14,802 nucleotides of DNA from positions 48,456 to 63,257 of the forward strand of contig DCUF01000009.1 in NCBI GenBank assembly GCA_002328485.1. The letters are read 5' to 3'. The translations under genes were made by a program, and so were the position numbers. Origin of the DNA: Deltaproteobacteria bacterium UBA2221. Its GTDB lineage: Bacteria; Desulfobacterota; Syntrophorhabdia; Syntrophorhabdales; WCHB1-27. Shown piece by piece: positions 14,459 through 14,802 of the stretch; the stretch's first letter is position 1, and each line of letters begins with the position of its first letter. Under the pieces are notes generated by a model. The model saw nothing but the letters and a program-made list of their open reading frames with translations. It had not been told where the DNA came from and ran no database searches.

Positions 14459-14714
14459 GATCCTTGCCTCCGTTGAATTTTGCCCCTTCTCATTCCCTAC
14501 CACCAGACAGCAGCCGATGCCTGCAACGGCATTGCCGCGGAGTTTGTGGATCAGGGCGAGACGGGGATTCCTTATCTGCCTTGGGCCTGTCTTACTCTGG
14601 AGCTGAGGATACATCTGCGCAGGCCCGATGCGCCTAAGGGATGGCCAATCTCGTTCTTTCCTTCCTCTGCCTCCTGCGAGTCCTCCTGATTGCAGTGCTA
14701 AACATAGGGTTCAC
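14459..14714 (-). pseudogene. C-terminal remnant of a second thiolase
   Basis: Directly upstream of the intact thiolase, the minus strand encodes typical thiolase C-terminal pieces in changing frames. VNP (14714-14707) and SGGLAGGRG (14689-14663) are separated by 17 nt; GHPLGASGL follows (14646-14620) in a second frame. The first frame then gives QMYPQLQSKTGPRQIRNPRL and ALIHKLRGNAVAGIGCCLVVGN up to the next gene. Intact relatives read VNPSGGL-x-x-x-GHPxGASG continuously and end in a similar I-G-x-V-x-G strand. No stop codon separates the remnant from the intact gene. The N-terminal two thirds do not precede it in the 88 remaining bases, so it is at least partly decayed. Confidence 0.7.
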
Positions 14715-14802
14715 ACCCCCTGAAACGACTTAACATCTTGAAACCACTGTACACTCCCTACCTACCTCCCCGTTATGGCCCCCACAGCCGCTATAGCCGC
14801 TA

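Noticed and set aside
14786..14802. Direct repeat AGCCGCTA twice at the right edge, as a CRISPR or satellite start
   Set aside because: Two 8-bp copies with a 9-bp period at the cut end are too few to judge; no spacer-repeat structure is visible.

Overview
The window looks like a piece of the chromosome of a Gram-negative anaerobe with moderate G+C content. A Desulfobacterota (deltaproteobacterial) or related lineage fits best. The grounds are a tungsten-type aldehyde:ferredoxin oxidoreductase, a degradative-type thiolase, TatA, and a decayed outer-membrane lipid A deacylase. This placement is inference from gene content; no rRNA or other taxonomic marker is present.

Layout. (1) Positions 1-2704, + strand: the 3' part of the signal recognition particle RNA, then the replication/repair operon dnaX-ybaB-recR, packed with a 1-nt overlap at ybaB/recR. 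(2) 2705-3244, + strand: a small heat shock protein gene with its own strong promoter and a long perfect hairpin terminator shared with the gene that faces it. (3) 3256-7204, - strand: a transaldolase-like gene, an AT-rich inverted-repeat spacer, then a second cluster that reads from its promoter as tatA-folK-aor-class II aldolase, with tightly coupled and non-ATG starts. (4) 7369-9528: a lone peptide-type ABC permease (+) converging on a CBS-domain CorC/HlyC-family membrane protein (-). (5) 9885-11429, - strand: rmuC, with an internal 73-residue tandem duplication in its coiled coil. (6) 11430-13252: a gene-poor, decayed stretch holding a frameshifted PagL-like lipid A deacylase, one small ORF of unknown function, a palindromic element and a tiny isochorismatase-like remnant. 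(7) 13253-14802, - strand: an intact thiolase-superfamily gene with an unusual active-site fingerprint, directly preceded by the broken C-terminus of a second thiolase.

How the genes work together: the left part is conserved housekeeping (protein targeting RNA, clamp loader, recombination mediator). The tatA-folK-aor-aldolase cluster is the most suggestive metabolic unit, because an aldolase releases an aldehyde and the oxidoreductase beside it could oxidise one. The right half shows repeated gene erosion (frameshifts, fragments and an orphan transporter subunit), as expected of a rearranged segment. I found no CRISPR array, prophage, complete IS element or clear defence system, and nothing I would call a new multi-gene system.
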